From assembly GCA_032622095.1 (NCBI GenBank), contig CP136063.1, positions 212,243,982 to 212,307,981 of the forward strand: a stretch of DNA of 64,000 bases. Reading direction: 5' to 3'. The position numbers and the translations under genes are program-made. Below are positions 23,947 through 35,879 of the stretch, one piece after another. The DNA comes from Siphonodentalium dalli. Its lineage: Eukaryota > Mollusca > Scaphopoda > Gadilida > Siphonodentaliidae. Below the pieces are notes generated by a model. It was given only the letters and a program-made list of their open reading frames with translations. It did no database searches and was not told the origin of the DNA. Each line of letters begins with the position of its first letter. The stretch's first letter is position 1.

Positions 23947-25468
23947 CTCGGTCACGCTTTTGGCGCGTTTATAACTTTTCAACCATGCGTCCAATGTGGC
24001 CCAAATTTGTACCACGACCTATAGTGTGTCATAAAAGGTTACCCACCAAATTTCACGCCGATTGGTCAAAGCAAACCTGAGATCTAACGTGGTCCCCAAA
24101 TGCCGTATTTGCACTCAAGTAGACACTATTTCTTATGACGTTTGTCGAAATGACGTCATGTGACGTCATTCGCAAACCCAAACTTGCGTTGCTATTGCAT
24201 TGACGAAATTTTCATGCGCTCTACCAAAGCGTTTTGAAAGTCAGGGCGCTATAAATTAATTGTCAGATCAGGTTGAGTGTGAATATAATTAATGCATGTT
24301 GCTTTTGTCGTGGAAGTGCATGTATAGTGGGGTGTAGTCAAGACTCGAACGTTCTACGTCGTTGGGAATGGGTGGATGTAGTGGGTGCAGAGTCAAGACT
24401 CGAACGTTCGTCGTTGGGCATAGGTGCTAACATGGTATTTTAATTTGCCAGTTGGGTTTAAACATAAGTAAATACTGCTGTCTTTGATACGAAAGTTGTG
24501 CATTGAATGTAGTATCGAAGGAGTAGGCCCTACCGGTATACACGGAAGATGGCGAATGGACAGTCTGGCCTCCCGCCAGTGGGTACAGTGAATTCAGTAA
24601 ATTCGCCAAACTGAGTTAGAAAATCACATTCCCGGGACAGGCCTAATAATAGGGCCTATAGTGTAAACAATACTTCGACGCTAATTTATGTTCTTTTAAT
24701 TTTTCGGCTGAGTGCAATTCTGATAAAAGAATAAAACCAATGTGCGCGAAGCGCACGCAGTTTAAATTCATATAATGTGCGCGAAGCTCACTAAGGGGCT
24801 GCAGACCCCCCCCCCCCCCCACTGGTAAATAAAGGTTCCGAATAGAGCCTGTTTCAGTTAGTAGGCCCTATAGATAAAGTAAAATATCTTGATTGTGGCG
24901 TTCCACATGTGCATGCATATACGTGGGTTGGGGAGATGATGGTGGGGGCAAAAATACAGTTTTATTGAAATAAAGTGTTCATACAAATGGGCCGCGCAGT
25001 GCAGGGCGTGTGATCAGCATTATAGGCTGCATGCTGAAAACAGGTTCCAAAGGGGGTCCGTTTAAAATGTGCTGCAAGCTCCCTATGTGGGCGCGAAGCT
25101 CACACAGTTTAAGATCATATAATGTGCGCGATGCGCAGAAAGGGACTGTAGACCCCTCCCCGCTAAATAAAGTCTCCCGAATTGAGCCGGTTTCAGTATA
25201 GATAAAGTACAATATTTTGATTGTTGCGTTCCATATGTGCATGCATACACATGGGTTGGTGAGATGGGGGGGGGGGGTAAAAAATACAATTTTATTGAAA
25301 AGTGTTCATACAAATGGATCGCACAGTGCAGGCGTTTGATAATTAGGCGGCGTGCGGAATACAGGTTCCACAGTGGGTCCGTTCCGTTCCATTCCATGTG
25401 TCCATGAAAGCGGACACTAGAAAATAACAATTTATATACCCGTCATTTTGTGACGAGCAACCCCCTAG
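23863..25468 (+). mobile_element. Non-autonomous Helitron, tandem copy 3
   Basis: Starts immediately after the CTAG of copy 2 and ends CTAG before T at 25469. The terminal hairpin has one mismatch (gacgagc). It is shorter than the other two because the last internal subrepeat is deleted. Confidence 0.78.
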
Positions 25469-26562
25469 TTTAATAATAATGACGATATGACTTCTCCTGA
25501 TATTTTTGCACATAATTCCTTGCACATCTGGTACGCATATTACGATATTGGCTTTTTACTCGGCAAATGGAAAGCATGATCAATTTTACTTACCTGTGTT
25601 TTCCATGGCGGCGAGTGTGCATATTGTCGTCTTCTCGCGGAATCAGACTCTATGGACAAAACAGATAATTTCGCGAAAAAACAGTTAAAGGCTCCTCTCA
25701 TGTACACTAAATGCTATAATACAATAATGCATTCTTCAGGTCAATATCTTTTAGATAATTTGATGTTCTCGGTACCGAAAGACATGTTATTTTCCTCATA
25801 TATTTCCCAAAGTTGTCAAATTAAAGAGTTCTTTTAAAAATAAAAACCCACCTCGGGCACACTATACAGCAGTTCACCAACACATGATATGTGTAATACT
25901 GAGCTATGTGAAATGTGGTTGCTATGCATTTTTTCTATTTTATGTTGTTGTTTTTGGCTCAACACAAGTGATGTTTCAATGATTTCAGCCATTTTGTTTT
26001 GGCAAAACGTGCATCTGCCCATAAAAGCATATAATTACAACAACCAAGCGTTGCTAAATAAAGCACTGTTTACAAATCCATCTTAAGCCGATGAATGCAT
26101 CGAGTTCCTTAAGTTTCAAAGTCTTGGGTACACTGCAGCAGTATATATCTTTGGTTTTCGGTGGCAGAAAACAATGGAGAAATAAAACCATTTGTCGACC
26201 AAGGTACATTGGCAATAGTAATCAACGTCTATGAGTTTCATTACCTTCGTGTGAATGAGGCATGTTTCAGCTTATGTAATCGTCAAAACAATCGGTAGCA
26301 TATGTGTAACTGACGTGGCACTTTTCCCCAAAAAAATCATATCCGATATTTAGACGCGATAACTGAGCTCCGTCTTTAGATGTAAGAAATTACATAAATC
26401 AGCCAAACAGAATTACACGTGGCCAGTGACAACGAAATCAAATGATATATTGATTTCAAGTGGTCACATGAAACTGCGTATATGTGATTAACTTAATCCC
26501 CCTGATAGAAATCAAATCACGACAATCGTACCTTTGAGTACTGCTCACAAGTAGTGGTCAGT
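25469..26562. other. Upstream region of the saposin-like gene
   Basis: Non-repetitive AT-rich DNA with no supported gene. It presumably includes the promoter of the gene at 26609. Confidence 0.5.
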
Positions 26563-26568
26563 TATAAA
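26563..26568 (+). promoter_or_regulatory. TATA box of the saposin-like gene
   Basis: TATAAA within gttataaaggagagc lies 41 bp upstream of the chosen ATG. A start site about 30 bp downstream would give a 5' leader of only 15-20 nt, unless a leader intron exists. Confidence 0.5.
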
Positions 26569-26608
26569 GGAGAGCAAATAATTATATCGACAGTGCTACG
26601 TGAACGTT

Positions 26609-27523
26609 ATGGCAACGTTACGTTTGTTCATATTGTTCGTTGTGACATTCAGTCTGGGGGTATGGAATCCGGTGGAAACCACTCCTCAGTTGAGACAAGA
26701 GGAATCCCAAGAATGCACGACGTGTCGTGTGGTTTTTGGTCGTGTAAGCGAACGAGCTAAAACCGAGGCGACGGAGGCCGCTCTGTCTGAAGCCATAATC
26801 GCCATGTGTGATGGACGCTCGGGCACTAGAGAAAAGAGGCTCTGCCACGAAGGAGTCGATGACGTCATCGCCGAACTCGTGACAGAAATTGACAACACAT
26901 TTGATCCAGATACGGCCTGCGTGGAAATCGGAAAATGTCAAATGGGCCCGAGTAGCGCGGTCCTGCGCATGTCTGGCAGTCAGAATCAAGCGACAGACTG
27001 CGAACAATGTGAGGCGGACATACAGCTAATGGTGGACGAACTCGGGACCTTCTTATTCAGATCGAAGATGAGACTGAAGCTGGACAACGTATGCAGAGGA
27101 CTGGGGTCACACCGTGGATCTTGCGTCAGAGCTATATATAAGATAACTCCTAAGATCGTGACGTACCTTGGAGAAGGAATAAACCCGGAATTCACCTGCT
27201 TAGAAATAGGTTTATGCTCTACTTTGCGGTCAGGTCCAATGGTGTACACCATCAAGCCGGTGCAGACTAGCAGAGATGTGGGATCCCCTAATATATTTCT
27301 GTGTAGCCTATGCACATCCGGAGTCTCGATTCTCGTGGGAGTAACTGTAGGCACCGTGACGTCAATCATTGCAGGAGTCGTAGACAACGTGTGTGTGTTT
27401 CTTATTTTTCCATTTCTATCTGACTTGTGTGTTAACATAATTTGGTTGGTTGATGGTTTTGTTGATAACGCCATACAAACAGTGGTCTCCAGGGTAGCAT
27501 GTTCATTGATAGGATTGTGCTGA
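26609..27523 (+). CDS. Secreted protein with three saposin-B domains
   Basis: A complete 304-residue protein in a single exon. The start is the ATG at 26609; the in-frame GTG nine bases upstream is not a normal eukaryotic start. Residues 1-19 form a signal peptide (MATLRLFILFVVTFSLGVW), so the protein enters the secretory or lysosomal route. Three domains follow, each with the canonical six-cysteine saposin pattern: C36-C39-C67-C79-C104-C110; C131-C134-C162-C172-C197-C203; C232-C235-C262-C274-C298-C304. Saposin-like proteins bind or perturb lipid membranes, as sphingolipid activators or as defence peptides. Domains 1 and 2 are charged and end in C(V/L)EIG(K/L)C. Domain 3 has almost no charged residues and many Val, Ile and Phe, so it could insert into membranes; that role is inference. 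The last residue is the final cysteine. Prosaposins have more domains and a different linker layout, so no gene symbol is given. Confidence 0.9.
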   Translation: MATLRLFILFVVTFSLGVWNPVETTPQLRQEESQECTTCRVVFGRVSERAKTEATEAALSEAIIAMCDGRSGTREKRLCHEGVDDVIAELVTEIDNTFDPDTACVEIGKCQMGPSSAVLRMSGSQNQATDCEQCEADIQLMVDELGTFLFRSKMRLKLDNVCRGLGSHRGSCVRAIYKITPKIVTYLGEGINPEFTCLEIGLCSTLRSGPMVYTIKPVQTSRDVGSPNIFLCSLCTSGVSILVGVTVGTVTSIIAGVVDNVCVFLIFPFLSDLCVNIIWLVDGFVDNAIQTVVSRVACSLIGLC

Positions 27524-27794
27524 TGTACAACGACAACGATGACTCACACTGTAAGAACGACGAACAAAACACACTTGACGAATAACACTCAAAGAAACAC
27601 GAACCGTGTCTACAAGAATCAAAGAAATACCCAAGAAACGAGTATCAGATGTTAATATAAATCAGGTTTATTCTGGACAATTTGTTCATTCTGGTGTTCG
27701 CTTGGTTTTCGCGAAGACATGAGTATGGCTTTTGTTTTTGGGACACCGGTTCCGAACAAGTTAGATACTAGTTTTCTGAAGGAACGCGGAACGA

Positions 27795-27800
27795 AATAAA
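27795..27800 (+). terminator. Poly(A) signal of the saposin-like gene
   Basis: Canonical AATAAA, 271 bp past the stop codon; a plausible 3' UTR end. Confidence 0.5.
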
Positions 27801-28393
27801 GATGAACCCAGACAATTTGTCCACAAGGAACCAGATATATATTAAACAGAATTGTCTCATTGACCTTAAAAAATTAAGTTTACGTAATTTGGTAACATGG
27901 AGAATATGTATAAGGGATATTCTTCATGTTCTTATGTAAGAACATGTACACTGATAAATGCATTTGGGACGGAATAACTCGCGAAGAGATTATAGAAGTT
28001 TAGAAATACACCAACTACCCTATTTACTCGAGAGAAAAAACCTATACAGATCCTACTCGAATAACCTAACCGGAGTTATAGTAATTTTCCGGCTGTTTGA
28101 AATTTATCGCACTGTCGTACAGAAGTGAGCTAAATATACTGATACACCCTGGTTAAATGGTCCTGCTGATTTGTTATGGTACTGTTTGGTCATGCTTGAT
28201 TGGTATGATGCTGGTAGGGAAAACTAATGTTGTTAAGGAAATGTACCGTTGTTTTTTATGTGGTCATTTTAACGGCATTTTGGCTAACCTGAACGAATGG
28301 AGATAAACACATTATATTTATATAACATTCAAAACCAATTATGTATATAAAACATTAAAAACCCATTATGTTTACAAAACATTAAAACCCATT

Positions 28394-30401
28394 CGGCCGA
28401 ATTCTGGTCCCTGGTTTAGACCAGGGTTTCATGTAAACCATAGTCTAGACCAGGCCGAAACCACGGTGATCGCCATGTGTTACCCAGCTTCGAGGCGAGT
28501 AAGCTGGGATTATTGGTCAGCACTGGTCCGTATTCTCGTCTTTTTGAAACTCAGGTTTACGTAAACCAAGGTTTGCCTTCTTATTGTCATTCAAGCCTGT
28601 GTCGGTCTGTTCATAATTCGAACCATGTGGTAACGTACAAGTTCTGGTAACAGAAACATATGTATTTTTTGGAAGCATTTATCTTTATGTTAACCAAATA
28701 GGAATTGTGTTTTATTGATATGCCGTGTAGAAGAAAGATTATAATTATATATGAACTGGACAAAATGTAATATAATCGATAATTATGTGTGTTATAGGTA
28801 ATAGTCTACAACTGAGACCTAGTACCCCCCTGGTCTGAGATTTTTGTATAAACCTAGACTTGAACCTGAGACGAGAATACCAATTTCTGTTTTCGCAGTA
28901 ACGATACAGATTGGTAATTTGATTGTAATCATGCGTGCGTTTATCTGGCTTTACAGCGGAGGTTTATTTATAACACCCTTGCCTTGTTTGAAAGCATATT
29001 ACCGTTAGATGGATTAAGTCAGATTTTCGTGCTATTATTTCTAATATGTTATCGATGGGTTTGGTTGACACGGATAACTAGGGAATGATAGTAGTTTTGC
29101 AATCGGAACGTAATCCGCATTGGATGCGGGTGTCTTTCGTTCCGTGTTTCTGAAATGAATTGAGGTCGGAGCTAGTTTTGATAGTACTAATTCATCATTT
29201 GAGAATAAATTATTGCTGGACTGGATATACAATATAACAGCAAAATAAGGAAATGTCCGATTAAATTGAATTAAATTAAATTAAATGCATGGGACCCCTG
29301 CTCTTGATTAATGATTATTTGGTCCAGTTTCTTAAGTCTTGACATTTCAAATTGGTTTATTTGTCATAATTTATCTTTAAACATGGATTTGGAAACAAAT
29401 TACATGGCTATGGAAATATCTGCTACTCCTATCGGAAGTGTGATACAACGCACCCATGTGGATTTTTTCCGATACCCCCACTACCCCCCCCCCCCCCACA
29501 CACGCCCCCACCCCCCCCCCCAGGTTGTGTACATTTTCAATCACGGCGATAGTTATTTAGAATCTTTCTAAATTTTCAACTTATTGCAAATTCCCAAGAC
29601 CGCGAAATTACGTTGCACATGTCACCCCCTCACCCCAATGAATTGTTGAAAAATTCCAACAAGTACCTCACTATTTCTAGTTGTTGGAAATTCCCACCTG
29701 ATATCCCCTATAATAATGGTTCAAAATGTTTTCAAGAGCTGAATGTAATTTATGTGTAATATTTTGACGCAAAGTTGAACAATATATAGTTGGTTCTTGA
29801 TCTGAACAAACAATATTTTACACTATACATTGATTGTAAAGGACGCCGGTGGTACCGTCGGTAGAATGCTCGGGGCATTACGCCGCCATTTGCCATCTAG
29901 CGCTGACGAAGCTTGTTCGAAAGCGCGGTTTCGCAATCCACTCTAAGTGAGGATAATCTTATTCGTGTATCTGGGCAAGTTTGTCGGTCCCATTCCGGGG
30001 TCGGTATTTCTACACACAGCGGAGTGTTTCTCGGTGAAATTTACTCTCTGCGTAGACTTTCCTCCACCCGTAAAACTGACAACGTCGTGACATCCGCATA
30101 GGGGGTGAGAAACCCGCACCACCCCCTGCCCCGTGATCCCTGTCGAACGGCGACGGCATACAGATACCGCTATACAACACGGATATAAGCCGCTTTCACG
30201 TGCTCAGATTTGGAGACACCAACACACCAATCTCGATGCAGCGCTCAGCACGCTTTTGTCCATAGATTGTCATTGATTGTCGTTGATTGTACAACAATGC
30301 GCCGATCCCAGCTTGCGACCAGGTGGTTTCTCGAAACCAAGTCCTGACATGGAACACCGTGATTATTAGGGTGGTCTAGACCCGAGACCAGAATTCAGCC
30401 G
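28394..30401. mobile_element. 2.0 kb TIR element nested in family Y copy 1
   Basis: The ends CGGCCGAATTCTGGTC and GACCAGAATTCAGCCG are inverted and flanked by ATT on each side, a possible 3-bp duplication. Subterminal palindromes (gtctagac, ggtttcgagaaacc) cluster in both ends. The interior has no transposase frame. A poly-C/CA-rich tract lies at 29478-29521 and a SINE-like segment at 29841-30101. Confidence 0.6.
29841..30101 (+). mobile_element. tRNA-derived SINE-like element
   Basis: It begins with a tRNA-like head (ccggtggtaccgtcggtag, later tgttcgaaagc as a weak B box). It shares a central block with the SINE at 41093-41401: tttcctccaccn-taaaactg-caatgtcgtga in both. The tail is not clear. 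Confidence 0.55.
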
Positions 30402-30667
30402 ATTATATTTATAAAACTCATAAAATTACTATTCTTTTGCAAACACATGAGAAGCCATGATTACAATATTTTAACATACTCTGTTCGTGACTGTTTTGTG
30501 CAACACTTTTTTCTCAAATCGTTCGTTTAAGCCAAACACCACAAAACGACAAATAAAGAATAAGTGACGCTAAAATTTCCCAACAACATCAGTTTGCCCT
30601 ACCAACATCATCAGCAGGACCCACTAGAATCATAGCAAATTAGCAGAACCACTAAATCAGGAGTGTA

Positions 30668-31633
30668 ACAAGAAAACCATAGTCAGAAATGGTAACGCCA
30701 CCAAGATTATAGTATTACATATAAATAGAAATTAAAAAAAAATACATAAAATATTTTTATAACAATTGTGTTTAAACAAGTAATCCTTCAAATTATTACT
30801 AACAAAGCAAGTAAACGACTGTGGGGTCGTTCAACAGATTATAAAGACTTGGACTTAGTATACTGTAAATACTAAAATTTAAATGAGATAATTAAAAGAT
30901 AAAATTTAGCAAGTAGTAAAAGTTAAATTTTCTCATTTTTGTTTTGGTTAAATAAAGCAATAATTTAAATGTAACATTTGGTTTTTAAAAAATGATTGAC
31001 CGTGGCTCTTCAAATAATTGCGCGACTGACCTGGTCAATTGTTCTTAAGAAGTTGTTTTGAGAATTACTATGGAGGGAAATAGTTGTGGCTGTGGCTTCG
31101 CAAGTAATTACCTTGGTGACGTGATGATAACAAATCTGAACTCCAGTTAACCAAGGACGCTTCATACCAAATATAAGGTGAATTATTAATTCTTTAGAAG
31201 TTGTTTTAAGATTTACTATGGAGGTAAAGAATTGTGGTGCTGGCTTCGCAACTATTTGAACTCATTGTAACAAATATAAATATTAGTCACTCAGGCAATA
31301 GATGTAGCTATTCTGTATATTAACTTATTGGGTCTTACGTGTCTTGAGATGTCTAAATAGTTGTCGATGGACAGATCGCGCCAATCTTCTCTGTTGGGAT
31401 TCCAATTGTTGGCTCATTAAATAGGCACATATGCTTAAGATACAGTCGCACGCTCCCGTAAGTCGGGTTTTGGATCACAGTTAATGAAAATATCATTGAA
31501 ATAATCGGTTTCCCCCAATAAACATCCATATATTGAATATACATGTTTTGGAGCAGAATTAGGCAGTCCATATTGGACGCCATCATGGAATTTATTTTGT
31601 TTTGTTTTAATTTTCACACATAATTATTAGTTA
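30668..31633. other. AT-rich DNA with a ~146-bp direct duplication
   Basis: The text tttagaagttgttttaagat, tactatggagg and tggcttcgcaa occurs at about 31042-31110 and again at 31188-31256. No gene is supported. Confidence 0.5.
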
Positions 31634-32150
31634 TATGGATGGAGTTCTCATTAAACCTCACATCCTTGTATTGTTACAGTAATACCCAAAGTAATTGACC
31701 ACTTAACCACATCAGAATTATTGGTAATTTTTCAGGATTGAAAATTTACCAATAATTTTGCTGTGGTCAATTACTTTGGACATTACTGTATGAGGATTGA
31801 GTTATCATTAAACCTCAAATCCTTATATTGGTTACAGTAATGCCCAAAGTAATTGACCACTTAACCACAGCAGAATTATGTATTTTTTCAGCATTTACAA
31901 TCCTCAAATTACCCATTATTCTGCTGTGGTTAAGTGGTCAATTGCTTTGAACATTACTGTATGATGATTGAGTTATCATTAAACCTCAAATCCTTATATT
32001 GGTTACAGTAATGCCCAAAGTAATTGACCCTTTAACCACAGCATAATTATGGGTAATTTCTCAGGATTTAGAATCATGAAAAAATACACACAATTTTGCT
32101 GTGGTTAAGTGATGAATTACTTTGGACATTACTGTATGTAGATGGAGTTA
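31634..32150. repeat. Three tandem ~171-bp units, each carrying a TA-flanked hairpin MITE
   Basis: MITE copies CAGTAATGCCCAAAG...CATTACTG lie at 31677-31789, 31835-31959 and 32006-32134, each between TA dinucleotides. They are separated by the same ~45-bp spacer (attgagttatcattaaacct). The repetition of spacer and MITE together shows that the locus grew by tandem duplication, not by three insertions. The MITEs are a subfamily of the one at 10942-11154. Confidence 0.78.
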
Positions 32151-32239
32151 AACCTCACATCAGTGTGTTGGGGATTTGGACCTTGACTTGGGACCTTTGG
32201 TTTTTAACGCAACAAATGCGCGTACACCTTATACACAAA

Positions 32240-33657
32240 TTTTTTATGTAACCAGAGTTTTTCTTGGATAAGATGAGTTTGAAGCCTGCTTACATTTCAA
32301 AATGTTGTCAGTTTTTTATTGTCTGCAGCGGATCTCGACGCGTTGAAGCAAAAGTTACAAAAGATAAAATGTGTATGTGACGAGACTGTAATACAAATGA
32401 AAAAATAAATTGAGGGAGGGGTGAGCGATACAGGGAACTAAGGGTTGAACCGATATAAATTTGTAGAGCAATAACGACCAATGTTGACATATTATGCATA
32501 TCAACTCTACTGTTGCAACAAGGCTATAAAATAGGGGGGTGTCAGAATCTTAGTCATCTCTATAATATGCCAGAATAGTCATTTATGGAGTTCTATAAGA
32601 TGTTGGGTTGGTTATATGGACTCGGAGAAAAAAGGGGTTTGTACCGATGAAGTTGATGAACTGACATAAATTCGTGGATCGATGTTGCCATGTAATGCAT
32701 CGTGACTGTACTAAAGCAGCAATTATATAAAATTGGGGGGGGGTCTGAAATTATCTCTATAGTTGGCACCAGGATTATATAGAAAGGAATAGCAATTGAT
32801 ATACATATACGGTATACTATAGTAATACCATAGACATATAAGTACAAGTATCACGAGATAAAATATTACGTAACATGACTATATACCGATGAAAGAAATA
32901 AATAAATTGGACCGGGATTAGAGGTTGGGTTGGTTATATGTGGATAAATTTTTATGTAACCAGAGTTTTTCTTGGAAAATATGAGTTTGAAGCCTGCTTA
33001 CATTTCAAAATGTGTCAGTTTTTTATTGTCTGCAGCGGATCTCGACGCGTTGAAGCAAAAGATACAAAAGATAAAATGTGTATGTGACAAGACTATAATA
33101 CAAATGAAAAAATAAATTGAGGGAGGGGTGGGCGATACAGGGAACTAAGGGTTGAACAGATATAAATTTGTAGAGCAATAACGACCAATGTTGACATATT
33201 ATGCATATCAACTCTACTGTTGCAACAAGGCTATAAAATAGGGGGGTGTCAGAATCTTAGTCATCTCTATATAGTGCCAGAATAGTCATTTATGGAGTTC
33301 TATAAGATGTTGGGTTGGTTATATGGACTCGGAGAAAAAAGGGGTTTGTACCGATGAAGTTGATGAACTGACATAAATTAGGGGATCGATGTTGCCATGT
33401 AATGCGTCGTGACTGTACTAAAGCAGCAATTATATAAAATTGGGGAGGGGGGGGTCTGAAATTATCTCTATAGTTGGCACCAGGATTATATAGAAAGAAA
33501 TAGCAATTGATATACATATACGGTATACTATAGTAATACCATAGACATATAAGTACAAGTATCACGAGATAAAATATTACGTAACATGACTATATACCGA
33601 TGAAAGAAATAAATAAATTGGACCGGGATTAGAGGTTGGGTTGGTTATATGTGGATA
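32240..33657. repeat. Recent 708-bp direct duplication
   Basis: The block 32240-32948 repeats at 32949-33657 with only scattered differences, for example in tttttatgtaaccagag and gcggatctcgacgcgttgaa. The junction is seamless. A diverged relative of part of the unit continues to about 33800. Confidence 0.88.
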
Positions 33658-34360
33658 ATTGGATATGGAATTCATACCGATGAAACGATACAAATTAGTG
33701 GAGCGATAAAGACACTTAGTCAGGCTACGCGGGGGAAATAGGGGTTGATACGATAGACCGAAATAAATTTGTCGAGTGATAATGACCAATGTTGACGTAG
33801 AAAGTAACGCGACTGTACTGTCACACAATTATCAGGTAGAACCGGTCAAATATGACAGGGTACAGCACGTAATTATTTCCTAGATCGAAGAAATGATTTA
33901 TTTTTTTCGATGATAAAATTTGCCATTAAAATCGATTTATGTCTCTAAAACTGTCATTTTTCAAAATTTTGAGCTGAAACTTGGTGTGTATGTGTATAAT
34001 ATTACTATATTCTTAAAATGACAGAGTTCAGCGCGTAATTATGTTTTAGATGGAAGAAATTGAATTTGTTTTCGATAAAAACTTTACAGCGTGTACGGCC
34101 TACGGGTCATTGAGTATGCTCAATTTTTGTAAACAAACTTTTGTCAATAGCCGTTTTGGTCAAACTAAACCTTCTTCGACCGGGACAGCAGATCCGAATA
34201 GTAGCTAAGATGTATTTAGATAGAATTATCAAAAGAATATGACCGATCAGGGTACATTTTAAGAGAATAGACTGGAGAAATCTTGGTGATAATTCCAGAA
34301 AATAAAGATGCAGGAGAATCACAATTAAACTTCCCACAATGCACTTCACTAATCCAGGGG
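33658..34360. other. AT-rich DNA, no gene seen
   Basis: Holds decayed repeats related to the preceding duplication, and otherwise unremarkable sequence. The open frames here look like chance. Confidence 0.5.
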
Positions 34361-34800
34361 TTCTCAATGGGTTACACATTATTTTCAGTCTATCAGATTA
34401 TTTATATTTTCAACAACAAGTGACTTTAAGTTTACAATTTCAGCCTGTCCTGACTCTATCGATATGATATAACACATTTTCAAAAACGTATTATACACCG
34501 GTGGCGTTAACTTTACAATTTAAGCATCTACGTGATTCTATCGGTACGATTGAGTAAGGTACAAACAAGAATACATCAGGGGCTCCCAATGGGTTATACA
34601 ATATTTTCAGGCTATCAGATTATTTATATTTTCAACAACATATTATTACACCGGTGACTTTAAGCTTACAATTTGAGCCTGTCCTGACTCTATCGATACG
34701 ATTTATCATATTTTCATAAACGTATTATACACCGCTGGCGTTAACTTTACAATTTCGGCATCTACGTGATTCTATCGGTACGATTAAGTAAGGTACAAAC
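34361..34800. repeat. 222-bp direct duplication
   Basis: The unit runs from caatgggtta (34365) to aaggtacaaaca and recurs 222 bp later (34587). Both units hold tatcagattatttatatttt and ctacgtgattctatcggta. Confidence 0.8.
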
Positions 34801-35748
34801 AATCTCCAAGAATACATTCGCCCTGTCCACCACTCAATATCAAAATCTCAAAAGCTAGAAACACCACAGGTGGCGTAATAATGAACACCCTTCTGTGACT
34901 GATGCTGAAGATGGAGTGCGTATATACAAGTATTTCACGCATTAACCATTTCTTTACCAAATATATTTTCCTATTCAGTTGTACAAGTCTACATTGGAAT
35001 GGCCTAGTATTCATTTGGAGGGATGTCCATGCGATTAAAGCAGACGACAGGCAGACGAATATATAACACTGCGGTTGAATGATTTTTATCAATTGATGGG
35101 AAATGTTCAGAAAATAAGTTCAACTTGTCGTTTGAATTTATTATCTGAACATTTCCTAAGGGATAACTATGCCCATTCATCAATGATTATTTAGTACAAA
35201 AAGGATTAAAAACATATTTTGATCCTTACAATAGGGCCGGAATCGGACTGTGACACGATCGAGCGTCCTAAATCGAAAGGAGGGTGTTTATGATGTCTTG
35301 TGGACACATGTTTTAATTTGACCGACGTCACTTGATATACTTTTGGGACTCAAACAGCCATTTGACATTAACGTATGGCCCGGGTTCTTGGTTTCTTCTC
35401 GAATTCTTTTGTAGTACCGGATCTGGAATTCTTGTAGGCATGTGTCAGTGTGTTTAGTTCGCACAGAGTGTGTGCAATCTCTCAGATAACGATAACTCTT
35501 ACCGGCAAAAAAAATGAAAATCTTAAAAGTAAAACAAAGCTTCAGAATCCACAAAAAGGATGTGACGACATGGAGTAAAGAACTGGTCTAAACTCGAGTG
35601 AAATCTCTTAAATGACTTAAATGGATAGTCAACAGAAGCAGAAGAATAGAAAACGATACAACGAGACCACGTGTAAAATGGACGGACATTCATTAATATT
35701 TACATGAATGCGCATGTGCAGAAGAATGAGTCAGAAAAATGTTAACAT
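34801..35748. other. Unassigned DNA with one hairpin
   Basis: A hairpin at 35099-35157 (ggaaatgttcagaaaataag with its inverted mate) resembles the inverted pair at 11396-11445. Two open frames (34784-35092 and 35288-35554, minus) show no recognised motif. Confidence 0.45.
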
Positions 35749-35810
35749 TATTATGAAGCATATTATAAAGCATATTATAAAGCATATTATAAAGCATATT
35801 ATAAAGCATA
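35749..35810. repeat. 12-bp microsatellite-like array
   Basis: Five copies of attataaagcat, the first with one change. Confidence 0.9.
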
Positions 35811-35879
35811 AAAAGACTATTCCAATTATTTGACCACTTGCTAAGAAAACTGGGTGTCACTCCCCTATTTTAGTCTAAA

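Larger units (their letters stand above)
28143..30667. mobile_element. TIR element family Y, copy 1, interrupted
   Basis: Inverted ends of the type TACACCCTGGTTAAATGGTC, followed by ctgctgatttgctatg-like text, are seen at 28143 and, inverted, ending at 30667. A second copy lies at 39203-39846. About 250 bp of each side remain; the middle is replaced by an insertion at 28394-30401. Confidence 0.62.

Noticed and set aside
20943-25430. Repeated 60-145 codon minus-strand frames
   Set aside because: The same frames recur in each Helitron copy with frameshifts between copies; no Rep, helicase or other domain, so they follow the repeat and not a gene.
26618-27474. Minus-strand frames of 129 and 162 codons
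   Set aside because: Antisense shadows of the saposin-like gene.
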